A stretch of DNA of 64,000 nucleotides, from assembly GCF_015679265.1 (NCBI RefSeq), contig NZ_CP064942.1:2388001-2452000 (forward strand). The letters run 5' to 3'. Shown in pieces: positions 49,533 to 57,842 of this stretch; position 1 is the stretch's first letter; each line of letters starts with the position of its first letter. A program made the position numbers and the translations under genes. This DNA is from Pontivivens ytuae (lineage in GTDB: Bacteria; Pseudomonadota; Alphaproteobacteria; Rhodobacterales; Rhodobacteraceae). Below the pieces are notes generated by a model. It made no database searches. It was given only the letters and a program-made list of their open reading frames with translations, and was not told where the DNA came from.

Positions 49533-51324
49533 CCATCTTCAGCGCATTGATAAACGCCTCCTGGGGGATTTCGACCCGCCCAAACTGGCGCATCTTCTTC
49601 TTGCCCGCTTTCTGCTTGTCGAGCAACTTGCGTTTCCGGGTGGCGTCGCCGCCATAGCACTTGGCGGTCACGTCCTTGCGCAGGGCCGAGATTGTCTCGC
49701 GCGCGATGATGCGGCCGCCGATGGCCGCCTGGATCGGGATCTTGAAGAGGTGCTGCGGGATCAGCTCCTTGAGCTTCTCGCACATCACCCGCCCCCGCGC
49801 CTCGGCCCGGCTGCGGTGCACCATGGTCGAGAGCGCGTCCACCGGCTCGTCGTTCACCAGGATCTGCATCTTCACCAACTCGTCCTGCTGGTAGCCCGTC
49901 ATCTGGTAGTCGAAGCTCGCATAGCCCTTCGTCACCGATTTCAGCCGGTCGTAGAAGTCGAACACCACCTCGTTGAGCGGCAGGTCGTAGACCACCATCG
50001 CCCGTGTGCCCGCATAGGTGAGGTCGAGCTGCACGCCCCGCCGGTCCTGACAGAGCTTGAGCACGTCGCCCAGGAACTCGTCGGGCACGAGGATCGTCGC
50101 CTTGATCCGCGGCTCCTCCACCCGGTCGACTTTCACCGGATCGGGCATGTCGGCGGGGTTGTGCATCTCCAGCATCTCCCCGTCCTTGAGGTAGACGTGG
50201 TAGATGACGCTGGGTGCCGTGGTGATGAGGTCGATGCCGTATTCCCGCTCCAGCCGGTCGCGGATCACCTCCAGGTGCAACAGGCCCAGGAACCCGCAGC
50301 GGAAGCCGAAGCCGAGGGCGGCGGACGTCTCCATCTCCGACGAGAACGAGGCGTCGTTGAGCGCCAACTTCTCGATCGCGTCGCGCAGGTCCTCGAACTC
50401 GGCCGAGTCGACGGGGAAGAGGCCACAGAACACCACCGGGACGGACGGGGCGAAGCCGGGCAGCGGCGTCTCCGCCCCCTTCTTCTCATGGGTGATGGTG
50501 TCGCCGACGCGGGTATCGCGCACCTGCTTGATGCTCGCCGTCAGGAACCCGATCTCTCCCGGACCCAGCGCATCGACCGGCTGCATGCCGGGGCGGAAGA
50601 CGCCGACGCGGTCCACCGGGTAGACGGCGCCCGTTGACATCATCTTGATCCGCTCGCCCTTCTTCAACGTGCCGTCGATGACACGGATCAGGACAACGAC
50701 GCCGAGATAGGCGTCGTACCAGCTATCCACGAGCATCGCCTTGAGGGGTGCGTCGCGGTTGCCTTCCGGGGCGGGCAGGCGGGTGACGATCGCCTCCAGC
50801 ACATCCTCGATCCCGATACCTGTCTTGGCGGAGATCATGACGGCGTCCGAGGCATCGATCCCGATCACGTCCTCGATCTGCTCCTGCACCCGCTCCGGTT
50901 CGGCCGCGGGCAGGTCGATCTTGTTGAGGACCGGGACGATCTCGTGATCCGCGTCGATGGCCTGGTAGACATTGGCCAGCGTCTGCGCCTCCACCCCCTG
51001 GCTGGCATCGACCACCAGCAGGGAGCCCTCCACCGCGCGCATGGAGCGTGACACCTCGTAGGCGAAATCGACGTGGCCCGGCGTGTCGATCAGGTTCAGC
51101 ACGTAGGCCTCCCCGTCCTTCGCCGTGTAGTCGATGCGGACGGTGTTCGCCTTGATGGTGATCCCGCGCTCCCGCTCGATATCCATCGAATCGAGAAGCT
51201 GCTCCTTCATGTCGCGCTCGGCCACGGTGGCGGTCGACTGGATCAGCCGGTCGGCCAGCGTCGACTTGCCGTGGTCGATATGCGCCACGATGGAGAAGTT
51301 GCGGATACGCGAAAGATCGGTCAT
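49525..51324 (-). CDS. lepA: Elongation factor 4 (LepA)
   Basis: 599 residues, full length. G1 [10 protein letters not shown]3 DTPGHVDF, G4 NKID. The LepA-specific C-terminal domain is present ([17 protein letters not shown]). Promotes back-translocation or late ribosome assembly. Its stop lies within the start of the following gene. Confidence 0.98.
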   Translation of the reverse strand: MTDLSRIRNFSIVAHIDHGKSTLADRLIQSTATVAERDMKEQLLDSMDIERERGITIKANTVRIDYTAKDGEAYVLNLIDTPGHVDFAYEVSRSMRAVEGSLLVVDASQGVEAQTLANVYQAIDADHEIVPVLNKIDLPAAEPERVQEQIEDVIGIDASDAVMISAKTGIGIEDVLEAIVTRLPAPEGNRDAPLKAMLVDSWYDAYLGVVVLIRVIDGTLKKGERIKMMSTGAVYPVDRVGVFRPGMQPVDALGPGEIGFLTASIKQVRDTRVGDTITHEKKGAETPLPGFAPSVPVVFCGLFPVDSAEFEDLRDAIEKLALNDASFSSEMETSAALGFGFRCGFLGLLHLEVIRDRLEREYGIDLITTAPSVIYHVYLKDGEMLEMHNPADMPDPVKVDRVEEPRIKATILVPDEFLGDVLKLCQDRRGVQLDLTYAGTRAMVVYDLPLNEVVFDFYDRLKSVTKGYASFDYQMTGYQQDELVKMQILVNDEPVDALSTMVHRSRAEARGRVMCEKLKELIPQHLFKIPIQAAIGGRIIARETISALRKDVTAKCYGGDATRKRKLLDKQKAGKKKMRQFGRVEIPQEAFINALKMDG

Positions 51325-51390
51325 GGGCCCACGCCTGAACGGAAAGTTACCCGCCCGCTTGCCAAGAAACGGCGGAAATGTCCATGCGGC

Positions 51391-51810
51391 TCAAAGCGTC
51401 GCCATCAGCTCCTGCACCCGATCCTCGATCAGGTCGAACATCTGCTCGAAGCTGTCGTCGTAGTAGGGGTCGGGCACTTCGCGATCGCCCAAGAAAAGCT
51501 CGATGCGCGCCGTGCAGTCCTTGGGCGCGCGCGCCTTCAGATCGGCGAGGTTCTGGCGGTCCATCGCGAAGATGATGTCGAAGCTCGTGTAGTCCGCCGG
51601 CTCCACCCGCCGGGCGCGCAGGTCGTTATAGTCGATGCCCCGGCGCAACCCTTCGGCGAGCGCGCGGGGATCTGGTGGGCTGCCGGCGTGCCACGCGCCC
51701 GTGCCGGCACTGTCGAGTTCGAGCCCCGGCGCATGGGACCGCATTACAGCCTCTGCCGCCGGCGACCGGCAGATATTGCCCAGGCACACAAACAGTATGC
51801 GGGTCGTCAT
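51391..51810 (-). CDS. Low-molecular-weight protein tyrosine phosphatase
   Basis: 139 residues. P loop CLGNICRS (Cys nucleophile at 9, Arg in CX5R) near the N terminus and the general-acid DPYY motif near the C terminus are intact. Substrate unknown; low-Mr PTPs often act on tyrosine kinases of surface-glycan export. Upstream on the same strand as lepA. Confidence 0.93.
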   Translation of the reverse strand: MTTRILFVCLGNICRSPAAEAVMRSHAPGLELDSAGTGAWHAGSPPDPRALAEGLRRGIDYNDLRARRVEPADYTSFDIIFAMDRQNLADLKARAPKDCTARIELFLGDREVPDPYYDDSFEQMFDLIEDRVQELMATL

Positions 51811-51858
51811 TCCCTCACGCTCCCACTAACGTCGCAGCAGCATAAGCGAGGAATTCCA

Positions 51859-52563
51859 ATGCCGCAGCCTCAAATCGTCATTCTGACCGGTGCCGGCATT
51901 TCTGCCGAGAGTGGTTTGGGGACTTTCCGCGATGCGGATGGGTTGTGGACCCGCTACCCGCTGGAAGATGTGGCAACCCCCGAGGGTTTCACGCGAAATC
52001 CCGATCTAGTCTAAGAATTCTACAACATGCGTCGCCGGGATGCGCGCGGGGCGGAGCCCAACGCGGCCCACCGCGCGTTGGCGCGCCTACCCGCGGAGCG
52101 TGTGACGCTGGTTACGCAAAATGTCGACAATCTGCACGAACGGGGCGGCTTCGCGGATCCGATCCACATGCATGGCGAACTGATGCAGGCGCTCTGCGCC
52201 GCCTGCGGCACGCGCCACCCCTGGACCGAAGACCTCGACGGCGGCAGCGTTTGCCCGGCCTGCATCCGCACCGCGCTGCGCCCCGACGTCGTCTGGTTCG
52301 GCGAGATCCCCTACCACATGGAGCGGATCGCCGAGCGGCTGGCGACCTGCGACCTCTTCGTCTCAATCGGCACGAGCGGAGAGGTCTACCCTGCCGCCGG
52401 TTTCGCCCACAAGGCCCGGATGAACGGCGCGCGCACGCTGGAGCTCAACCTCGAAGCGTCGAACGGCGCCTTCGACGAGGCGCGCACCGGACCCGCCACC
52501 GCGCTGGTCCCTGCCTGGGTGGAGGAGATCCTCGGCAGCGCCGCCTCCGGCGGGGATATTTGA
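51859..52563 (+). pseudogene. cobB: NAD-dependent protein deacylase (sirtuin), interrupted by a nonsense codon
   Basis: The frame encodes a normal class III sirtuin: [32 protein letters not shown], the catalytic His in MHGELMQ and a CxxC...CxxC zinc site (CAACG, CPACI). Codon 52 (52012-52014) is TAA, where E. coli CobB has Gln (LVQAFYNARR); CAA to TAA is one transition. The desuccinylase Tyr and Arg follow at once (EFYNMRR). An ATG four codons after the stop (52027) is in frame but would lose the first Rossmann strand. The frame otherwise shows no decay, so the mutation is recent or a sequencing error. The stop codon lies inside a dispersed-repeat copy. Confidence 0.85.
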
Positions 52564-52568
52564 GCGAA
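52543..52568 (+). repeat. Dispersed GGCGGGGATATTT motif, copy 4, supplying the cobB stop
   Basis: GCCTCCGGCGGGGATATTTG then AGCGAA. The TGA of cobB is within ATTTGAG, so the last codons of the gene (SGGDI) are encoded by the repeat. It also forms the left arm of the hairpin 52555-52600. Confidence 0.75.
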
Positions 52569-52600
52569 TCCGAAAGCCCCTTCGGCTTCGCTCAAATATC
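52555..52600. repeat. Long perfect hairpin at the cobB end
   Basis: GATATTTGAGCGAA (52555-52568) pairs perfectly with TTCGCTCAAATATC (52587-52600). Inside, CCGAA pairs with TTCGG around AGCCCC after one T/C mismatch. No T run follows on the + strand. Confidence 0.8.
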
Positions 52601-52613
52601 CAACACACAAACG

Positions 52614-52648
52614 CAAAACGCCCCGCCGCGGATCATCCGGGCGGGGCG
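52614..52648 (-). terminator. rpmB terminator
   Basis: Read on the minus strand: CGCCCCGCC, a 12-base loop, GGCGGGGCG, then TTTTG. It begins 24 bases after the rpmB stop. Confidence 0.8.
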
Positions 52649-52671
52649 CTTGCAATCGGATCGGGCTGGGA

Positions 52672-52959
52672 TCAGGCGGAGGCCTGTGCCGCCTCGATCT
52701 CTTTCTTCACCTTCAGCGCGGCGGGCGACAGCTCGTCGACCTTCGCCTTGGCGAGGAAGTTGTCGAGGCCACCGCGGTGGTCCACGGTCCGCATGGCTGC
52801 TGCCGACACCTTGAACTTGAAGGCACGGCCCAGCGTGTCGGATTGCAGCGTCACCTCATTGAGGTTCGGCAGAAACCGACGACGGGTCTTGTTGTTCGCG
52901 TGGCTGACGTTGTTTCCGGTCAGCACGCCTTTTCCGGTCAACTCGCAACGACGCGACAT
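52672..52959 (-). CDS. rpmB: 50S ribosomal protein L28
   Basis: 95 residues from [20 protein letters not shown], with AGAGGACA upstream; the ORF extends 22 codons further without family support. One Cys only, so the zinc-free form. [11 protein letters not shown] is diagnostic. Ends with its own terminator. Confidence 0.97.
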   Translation of the reverse strand: MSRRCELTGKGVLTGNNVSHANNKTRRRFLPNLNEVTLQSDTLGRAFKFKVSAAAMRTVDHRGGLDNFLAKAKVDELSPAALKVKKEIEAAQASA

Positions 52960-53091
52960 GGCATGTCCTCTTGTCTTTCCTGCGGGCACCTCGGGGTGAC
53001 CGCCCATCGGATCAGCGACGCACACGCCAGCGGGCGGGCTTTCGCCTCAGTCAATTTCGAGCCGCTGCATTACTCCGGCGACTCGCGCGCG

Positions 53092-53556
53092 TCAAGGCCG
53101 GATCTCCATCAGGCGCACCGCGATCAGGATGAGACCGGCGAGCGTGACGAGCACGCCCATCACGAGGCCGTGGCTCCGCCGCGCGCCCTCCAGCCCCGGC
53201 ACCAGCACGGTGTTGCCCGGATTAGTGGGATCGACATGGACGGCAACCTCGGCCCCGACCGGGAACCGGTCCACGAGCGCCTCGACCCGGTCGTTCTGGA
53301 ACTCGTGGAAGAAGGTCGCGCGGTCGCCCTGTTGCGCCACCCCGTCGACGGTGTAGTCGTACTCCATCCGCAGGCGCACCTCGTTGGGCTGACCGCGCCG
53401 TTTGACGTAGACCTCCGACCGGGTGATCCGGCCCGGCACGATCGGCCAGCCCCGCGCGCTCTCCGCCCGGCGGCGGGTGCGCAGGCTGGAGACGCCGAGC
53501 GCAACGCCCCCGAGAGCGACGAGCACGCAGACGAAAAGCGGTGGCCCGTCAAACAT
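53092..53556 (-). CDS. DUF3592-type membrane protein
   Basis: 154 residues from ATG 53556, which overlaps the meaB stop by eight bases (ATGTTTGA). Two membrane segments flank a beta-rich domain: LFVCVLVALGGVALGVSSL, then IVPGRITRSEV, VDGVAQQGDRATF and DPTNPGNTVLVPG, then GLVMGVLVTLAGLILIAV. This is the DUF3592 layout. Function unknown. Confidence 0.75.
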   Translation of the reverse strand: MFDGPPLFVCVLVALGGVALGVSSLRTRRRAESARGWPIVPGRITRSEVYVKRRGQPNEVRLRMEYDYTVDGVAQQGDRATFFHEFQNDRVEALVDRFPVGAEVAVHVDPTNPGNTVLVPGLEGARRSHGLVMGVLVTLAGLILIAVRLMEIRP

Positions 53557-54538
53557 CGCCGGTGTCCTTCGCAAAGAGGTCGAGCGCCCGCTCGGCCGCC
53601 TCGTCCGGGGTCATCTCGCCCGCCGACACCGCGGCGCCGAGATCGGGCAGGGCGGCACGGACCGCCGGCGCGGCCTCGAACCGGGCGCGTAGACCGTCCT
53701 CGATCTCCCGATCCATCCAGATGCGCGCCTGTGCCGAGCGCGTGGCGTCGAAGGTCCCGGCCGTCCGCCGCACCTCCGCCAACTCCGTCAGCGCGTCCCA
53801 CACATCCGCCAGCCCCTCGACCGCGAGGGCGGAGACGGGCATGGCGCGCGGCCAACCCTCCGGATCCTGCGGGCGCTTGCGCATCAGGTGCAACGCCGCG
53901 GCGTAGTCGGAGACCGTGGCCGCGGCCGCCGCCCGCATCTCACCATCGGCCTTGTTGACGAGGATCAGATCCGCGCGCTCCATCACGCCGCGCTTCACGC
54001 CCTGCAACTCGTCCCCGCCGCCCGGCGCCAGCAGCAGCACGAAGAGGTCGGTGAGATCGGCCACCATCGTCTCCGACTGGCCGACCCCCACCGTTTCCAC
54101 GATCACGATGTCGAAGCCGGCGGCCTCGCACAGCGCCATCGCCTCCCGCGTACGCCGGGCCACGCCGCCGAGGGCCGATTGCGAGGGGGAGGGGCGAATG
54201 TAGGCCGATCTCGCCCGCGCCAGCCGCTCCATCCGCGTCTTGTCGCCGAGGATCGAGCCTCCGGTGCGGGCCGAGGACGGATCAACGGCGAGCACCGCGA
54301 CCCGGTGCCCGGCCTCCACCAGCATCATGCCGAACGCCTCGATGAAGGTGGATTTGCCCACGCCCGGCGTGCCAGACAGCCCGATGCGCAGCGCGTCGCG
54401 CTTCGGCAACTCGCCCAGCAGCGCCCGCGCCGCGGTCCGGTCCTCCGCCCGGCGCGATTCGATCAGCGTGATCGCGCGGGAGAGCGCGCGCCGGTCGCCT
54501 GCCACCAGCGCCTCGACATCGATCCGGGCCGTTCCCAT
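53549..54538 (-). CDS. meaB: Methylmalonyl-CoA mutase-associated GTPase MeaB
   Basis: 329 residues. Walker A SGTPGVGKST near residue 56, VDPSSARTGGSILGDKTRM and ETVGVGQSETMVADL for G2/G3, NKADG for G4. MeaB guards cobalamin loading of methylmalonyl-CoA mutase (or a related mutase). No mutase gene is in the window. It is coupled to the DUF3592 gene downstream. Confidence 0.92.
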   Translation of the reverse strand: MGTARIDVEALVAGDRRALSRAITLIESRRAEDRTAARALLGELPKRDALRIGLSGTPGVGKSTFIEAFGMMLVEAGHRVAVLAVDPSSARTGGSILGDKTRMERLARARSAYIRPSPSQSALGGVARRTREAMALCEAAGFDIVIVETVGVGQSETMVADLTDLFVLLLAPGGGDELQGVKRGVMERADLILVNKADGEMRAAAAATVSDYAAALHLMRKRPQDPEGWPRAMPVSALAVEGLADVWDALTELAEVRRTAGTFDATRSAQARIWMDREIEDGLRARFEAAPAVRAALPDLGAAVSAGEMTPDEAAERALDLFAKDTGDV

Positions 54539-54649
54539 CTAGTCCCTCGTCTGCCGCGTCACGCGGTCGTGATGGCCGGGACGGAGCCGATCGGCCCCCT
54601 CCGGCGTAAACTTCGCGGACCCTAGCTTGGTGATGCACGGAGCAAAAGG

Positions 54650-55351
54650 ATGTTGCGCCCGCTTCTGACCGCCCTCTGCCTGACGGCGCCCACGCTTGCC
54701 GCCGCCGGTGAGCGCTTTACCCACACCTACGAGATGCGCGTCGGCGGACTGCGTCTGGCCAGCGCCGCTGTGGCCGGCGTGGCCGAGGGCAATCGCTATG
54801 CGGTGAACGCCAACCTCGCCGCCTCCGGCATCGTCGACGTCTTTACCGACGGCTCGTTCGAGGCGGAGGTGCGCGGCACCTGGGACGGCAACGGCACCTT
54901 CACGCCCGAGCGCTTCTCCCAGACCGGGAACTGGCGGGGCGAGGAGCGGCGGCTGGACCTCACCTACGCCGCGGGCACCCCTGTCTCCGCCGTCTATACG
55001 CCGGAGCGGGACCCGGACGACGACCCGATCCCGACCCTGTCCAAGCAGACCGGGACCATCGACTTCCTCACGGCAGTCATGACGCTGACCTATCCCGGCA
55101 CGATGGAGGAGATCTGCTCCCGCGCGTTCGACGCCTTCACCTTCACCAAGCGCACGCGGATCGAGATGTCGCAAGGCCCCGGCGAAAGCTGCGTGGCGAC
55201 GTACCGCAACATCGACCCCGAGACGATGCGCGCGAAGGATCCGGACACCTACACGGTCGAGCTGCGCCCGATGGAGGGGAACATCTACGAGGTCTCCCGC
55301 CTTGTCGGTCCCACCGATTTCGGCCGGGCGATCATCTCGCGCACGAACTGA
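54650..55351 (+). CDS. DUF3108 exported protein
   Basis: 233 residues, signal peptide RPLLTALCLTAPTLAAA before GERF. YEMRVGGLRLASA, TPERFSQTGNW and SGTIDFLT-like QTGTIDFLTAV place it in DUF3108, beta-rich periplasmic proteins of unknown function. ATG 54650 has a weak ribosome-binding site. Divergent from meaB. Confidence 0.8.
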   Translation: MLRPLLTALCLTAPTLAAAGERFTHTYEMRVGGLRLASAAVAGVAEGNRYAVNANLAASGIVDVFTDGSFEAEVRGTWDGNGTFTPERFSQTGNWRGEERRLDLTYAAGTPVSAVYTPERDPDDDPIPTLSKQTGTIDFLTAVMTLTYPGTMEEICSRAFDAFTFTKRTRIEMSQGPGESCVATYRNIDPETMRAKDPDTYTVELRPMEGNIYEVSRLVGPTDFGRAIISRTN

Positions 55352-55375
55352 CGGCGGCGCGCGGGCTGCAGGTTC

Positions 55376-55412
55376 CGCCTGCCGGCGGGGATATTTGGAC
55401 CAAGCTGGAAGG
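55376..55412 (+). repeat. Dispersed GGCGGGGATATTT motif, copy 5
   Basis: CGCCTGCCGGCGGGGATATTT then GGACCAAGCTGGAAGG, 25 bases after the DUF3108 stop and before pyrF. Confidence 0.7.
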
Positions 55413-55474
55413 CAGGCTTGATGCGCATCCGGCCCACCGTTACGCAGGCGCGACCCCGGACGAGGAGCCTGCCT

Positions 55475-56170
55475 ATGACCGACGACCGCCTCATCGTGGC
55501 ACTCGACGTGCCCAACGCCCTCGCCGGGCTGGAGCTGGTGGAGCGGATCGGCCCGTCGGTCGGCTTCTACAAGATCGGTCTGGGCATGCTGACGGGCGGC
55601 GGGCTGGCGCTGGCCAACGAGCTGACGGAGAAGGGGCACCGCGTCTTCCTCGACATGAAGCTCTTCGACATCGGCGCGACGGTGGAGGCGGCGGTGCGGG
55701 GCCTCGCACAATTCGATCTCGACTTCCTTACGGTGCATGGCGACCCGCACGTGGTGCGCGCGGCGGCGGAGGGCGCGGCGGACAGCGGGCTCAAGATCCT
55801 GGCCGTGACGATCCTCACCAGCCTCGGCCGCGACGACCTCGACGCGAGCCTGATCCGCGACGGCGCGGTCCCCGATCTGGTGGCCGAGCGGGCCGGTCGC
55901 GCGCTGGAGGCGGGGGCCGACGGCGTCATCGCCTCCCCGCAGGAGGCCGCGATGATCCGCGCACTGCCGCAGGCCGTCGGCAAGCTGATCGTCACCCCCG
56001 GGGTGCGGCCCGCGGGCGCGGCACTCGGCGATCAGAAGCGGGTGGCGACCCCGGCACAGGCGATCACGGACGGCGCCGATCACATCGTCGTCGGCCGCCC
56101 GGTCCATGCCGCCGCCGATCCGCGCGCGGCGGCCGAGGCGATTCTGGCGGAGCTACCCACCTGGCATTGA
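55475..56170 (+). CDS. pyrF: Orotidine 5'-phosphate decarboxylase
   Basis: 231 residues from MTDDRLIVALDVPNAL with GAGGAG upstream; the ORF reaches 55418 but the extra 19 residues are not conserved in character. Catalytic DMKLFDIGATV (Lys-Asp) and the phosphate loop VTPGVRP and IVVGRPV are present. Last step of UMP synthesis. Confidence 0.96.
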   Translation: MTDDRLIVALDVPNALAGLELVERIGPSVGFYKIGLGMLTGGGLALANELTEKGHRVFLDMKLFDIGATVEAAVRGLAQFDLDFLTVHGDPHVVRAAAEGAADSGLKILAVTILTSLGRDDLDASLIRDGAVPDLVAERAGRALEAGADGVIASPQEAAMIRALPQAVGKLIVTPGVRPAGAALGDQKRVATPAQAITDGADHIVVGRPVHAAADPRAAAEAILAELPTWH

Positions 56171-56198
56171 GATCCGGTTAGCGTTCGCTTCGAAAAAC

Positions 56199-56268
56199 CG
56201 CTTGGTGCACGCATGTTGCGGCACATCTACAGTTCGGTGCACGGGTGTCATACGCTTGGTGCACGCAT
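56199..56268 (+). repeat. Three GGTGCACG repeats upstream of dinB
   Basis: A 16-base direct repeat CGCTTGGTGCACGCAT at 56199-56214 and 56253-56268 flanks a third shorter GGTGCACG (56236-56243). Each core is the palindrome GTGCAC. They lie between pyrF and dinB, ending 24 bases before the dinB start. Confidence 0.6.
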
Positions 56269-56292
56269 TGTGTACGGGTTGTGCATCGTCCT

Positions 56293-57546
56293 ATGGCCGC
56301 TTTCTGCCGCGATTGTCTGGAGCCGACGACCGATTCGGGCCGCTGCCCGAATTGCGGTTCTCCGCGTGTGCAGCGCCACGATGAACTCTTCGATCTCGGC
56401 ATCGCGCACATGGATTGCGATGCGTTCTACGCCAGCGTCGAGAAGCGGGACCATCCGCATCTGCGTGACCAGCCGGTCATCGTCGGTGGCGGGAAAAGGG
56501 GCGTCGTGACAACGGCTTGCTATATCGCTCGGATCCGCGGCGTGCGCTCGGCCATGCCGATGTTCAAGGCGCTGAAGCTCTGTCCGGAGGCGACCGTCGT
56601 CCCGCCCCGGATGGACGTCTATGCCGAGGTCTCCCGCGCCATTCGCCGGTTGATGGAGGAGCTGACCCCCGCGATCCAGCCCATCAGCCTCGACGAAGCG
56701 TTTCTCGACCTCACCGGCACTGGCCGCCTGCACGGCGCGCCGCCCGCTATCCTGTTGGCAAGACTTGCAAAACGGATCGAGGAGGAGCTGGGCGTCACCA
56801 TCTCCATCGGGCTGAGCCACAACAAGTTCCTGGCTAAGATCGCCTCAGACCTCGACAAGCCACGCGGCTTCTCCGTCATCGGGCGGGCGGAGACGGAGGA
56901 CTTCCTCGACGGGCAGCCGGTCAGCATCATCTGGGGCGTCGGCCGCGCGATGCAGGACCGGCTGGCGCGTGACGGGATCCGGACGATCACCGATATCCGC
57001 CGCTACTCCGAAGAGGATTTGTTCAGGAAGTACGGGGGTATGGGCGCCCATGTCTGGCGCCTCGCCTACGGGATCGACAGCCGCCGTGTGTCGAATCGCG
57101 ACCCGGTGAAGTCGATCTCCAACGAGCGGACGTTCAACGAGGATATCGGCGCGCTCGACGAGCTCGACGGGCATCTGTGGCGGCTGGCGCTCAAGGTCTC
57201 CGACCGGGCGAAGGCGAAGGATCTGGTCGGTGCCACGGTGAACCTCAAACTGAAACGCAAGGATTTCCGGCTCCTCAGCCGTCAGACGCGGCTGACGGAG
57301 CCGACGCAGCTCGCGGACGAGATCTACAACGCCGCGCGGCCCTTGCTAGACAGGGAACTCGACAAGGGACCGTTCCGCCTGCTGGGCGTGGGCCTCTCGC
57401 ATTTGTCGGACTGGCAGGGCGCGGATGCGGCGCCCGATCTGCTCGATCCGGGTGCGCCGAAGCGTCGAGCGGCGGAGCGGGCAAGCGACTCGATCCGCGC
57501 GCGGTTCGGGCCCGATGCAATCCTCAAGGGTCGTGCGTTGCGCTAG
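56293..57546 (+). CDS. dinB: DNA polymerase IV with N-terminal zinc ribbon
   Basis: 417 residues from MAAFCRDCLEP; an upstream in-frame ATG at 56245 lies in the repeat region. A CRDC...CPNC zinc-ribbon-like head of about 35 residues comes first. Then the Y-family polymerase: HMDCDAFYASVEKRD (first catalytic Asp), CYIARIRGVRSAMPMFKA, ISLDEAFLDL (Asp-Glu pair), SIGLSHNKFLAKIAS and the little-finger domain. Low-fidelity translesion synthesis. No clear LexA site was found. Confidence 0.93.
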   Translation: MAAFCRDCLEPTTDSGRCPNCGSPRVQRHDELFDLGIAHMDCDAFYASVEKRDHPHLRDQPVIVGGGKRGVVTTACYIARIRGVRSAMPMFKALKLCPEATVVPPRMDVYAEVSRAIRRLMEELTPAIQPISLDEAFLDLTGTGRLHGAPPAILLARLAKRIEEELGVTISIGLSHNKFLAKIASDLDKPRGFSVIGRAETEDFLDGQPVSIIWGVGRAMQDRLARDGIRTITDIRRYSEEDLFRKYGGMGAHVWRLAYGIDSRRVSNRDPVKSISNERTFNEDIGALDELDGHLWRLALKVSDRAKAKDLVGATVNLKLKRKDFRLLSRQTRLTEPTQLADEIYNAARPLLDRELDKGPFRLLGVGLSHLSDWQGADAAPDLLDPGAPKRRAAERASDSIRARFGPDAILKGRALR

Positions 57547-57691
57547 GCGGTTTTTCGCGTTGCAACATTGACGCATGGCAGCCATGCATCAGGTGGGCGG
57601 CTGAGCGTCTGCCAAACGGTATAAGAGGCCTGCAAAACAAGGGTAAAAGGCTTTTTGATCCTTGGTTTAGCTGACGGAGCGTCATCCGTGC

Positions 57692-57719
57692 TTGCCTTAT
57701 GTGCGATGCAGCATATACT
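57692..57719 (+). promoter_or_regulatory. Promoter of the candidate sRNA
   Basis: TTGCCT (57692-57697), a 16-base spacer, TATACT (57714-57719). The expected start, 6-8 bases on, falls at the first base of hairpin 1 of the candidate RNA. CTTGCC with GCATAT could also be read as a heat-shock-sigma-like promoter. Confidence 0.5.
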
Positions 57720-57726
57720 CAATCCC

Positions 57727-57805
57727 ACGATGCTTTTGCATTGTCGCCCTTCATGGGCGTTTCCTCCCTAGACTTGGGCCGTGTCATTTGACACGGCCTT
57801 TTTTT
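57727..57805 (+). ncRNA. Candidate trans-acting sRNA with anti-Shine-Dalgarno stretch
   Basis: About 79 nt. Hairpin 1 ACGATGC-TTTT-GCATTGT (57727-57744); hairpin 2 CGCCC-TTCAT-GGGCG (57745-57759); a single-stranded stretch TTTCCTCCCTAGACTT (57760-57775) complementary to ribosome-binding sites (GGGAGGAAA); then a strong terminator. No ORF of any length starts in it with a ribosome-binding site. It is bounded by its own promoter. Resembles in design the CCUCC-motif sRNAs of alphaproteobacteria, but identity with a known family was not tested. Confidence 0.55.
57777..57805 (+). terminator. Strong intrinsic terminator of the candidate sRNA
   Basis: GGCCGTGTCA pairs perfectly with TGACACGGCC around TT and is followed by TTTTTTT. 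It lies 230 bases after dinB and 38 bases before the DUF2254 start, so it does not fit as a close terminator of either. Confidence 0.92.
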
Positions 57806-57842
57806 CGTCCTGGGCCCATCGCGCTCCATATGGTGTGCGGCC

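Noticed and set aside
52027..52563. Separate intact gene for the 3' part of cobB, starting at ATG 52027
   Set aside because: It is the in-frame remainder of the sirtuin after the TAA and lacks the first NAD-binding strand; no ribosome-binding site. Treated as part of one broken gene.
54539..56107. 522-codon minus-strand frame opposite DUF3108 and pyrF
   Set aside because: Low-information Arg/His/Ala/Gly sequence; spans two unrelated real genes.
56180..56200. LexA box (GTTC-N7-GTTC) upstream of dinB
   Set aside because: Only the left GTTC is present (GTTCGCTTCGAAAAAC); the right half does not match.
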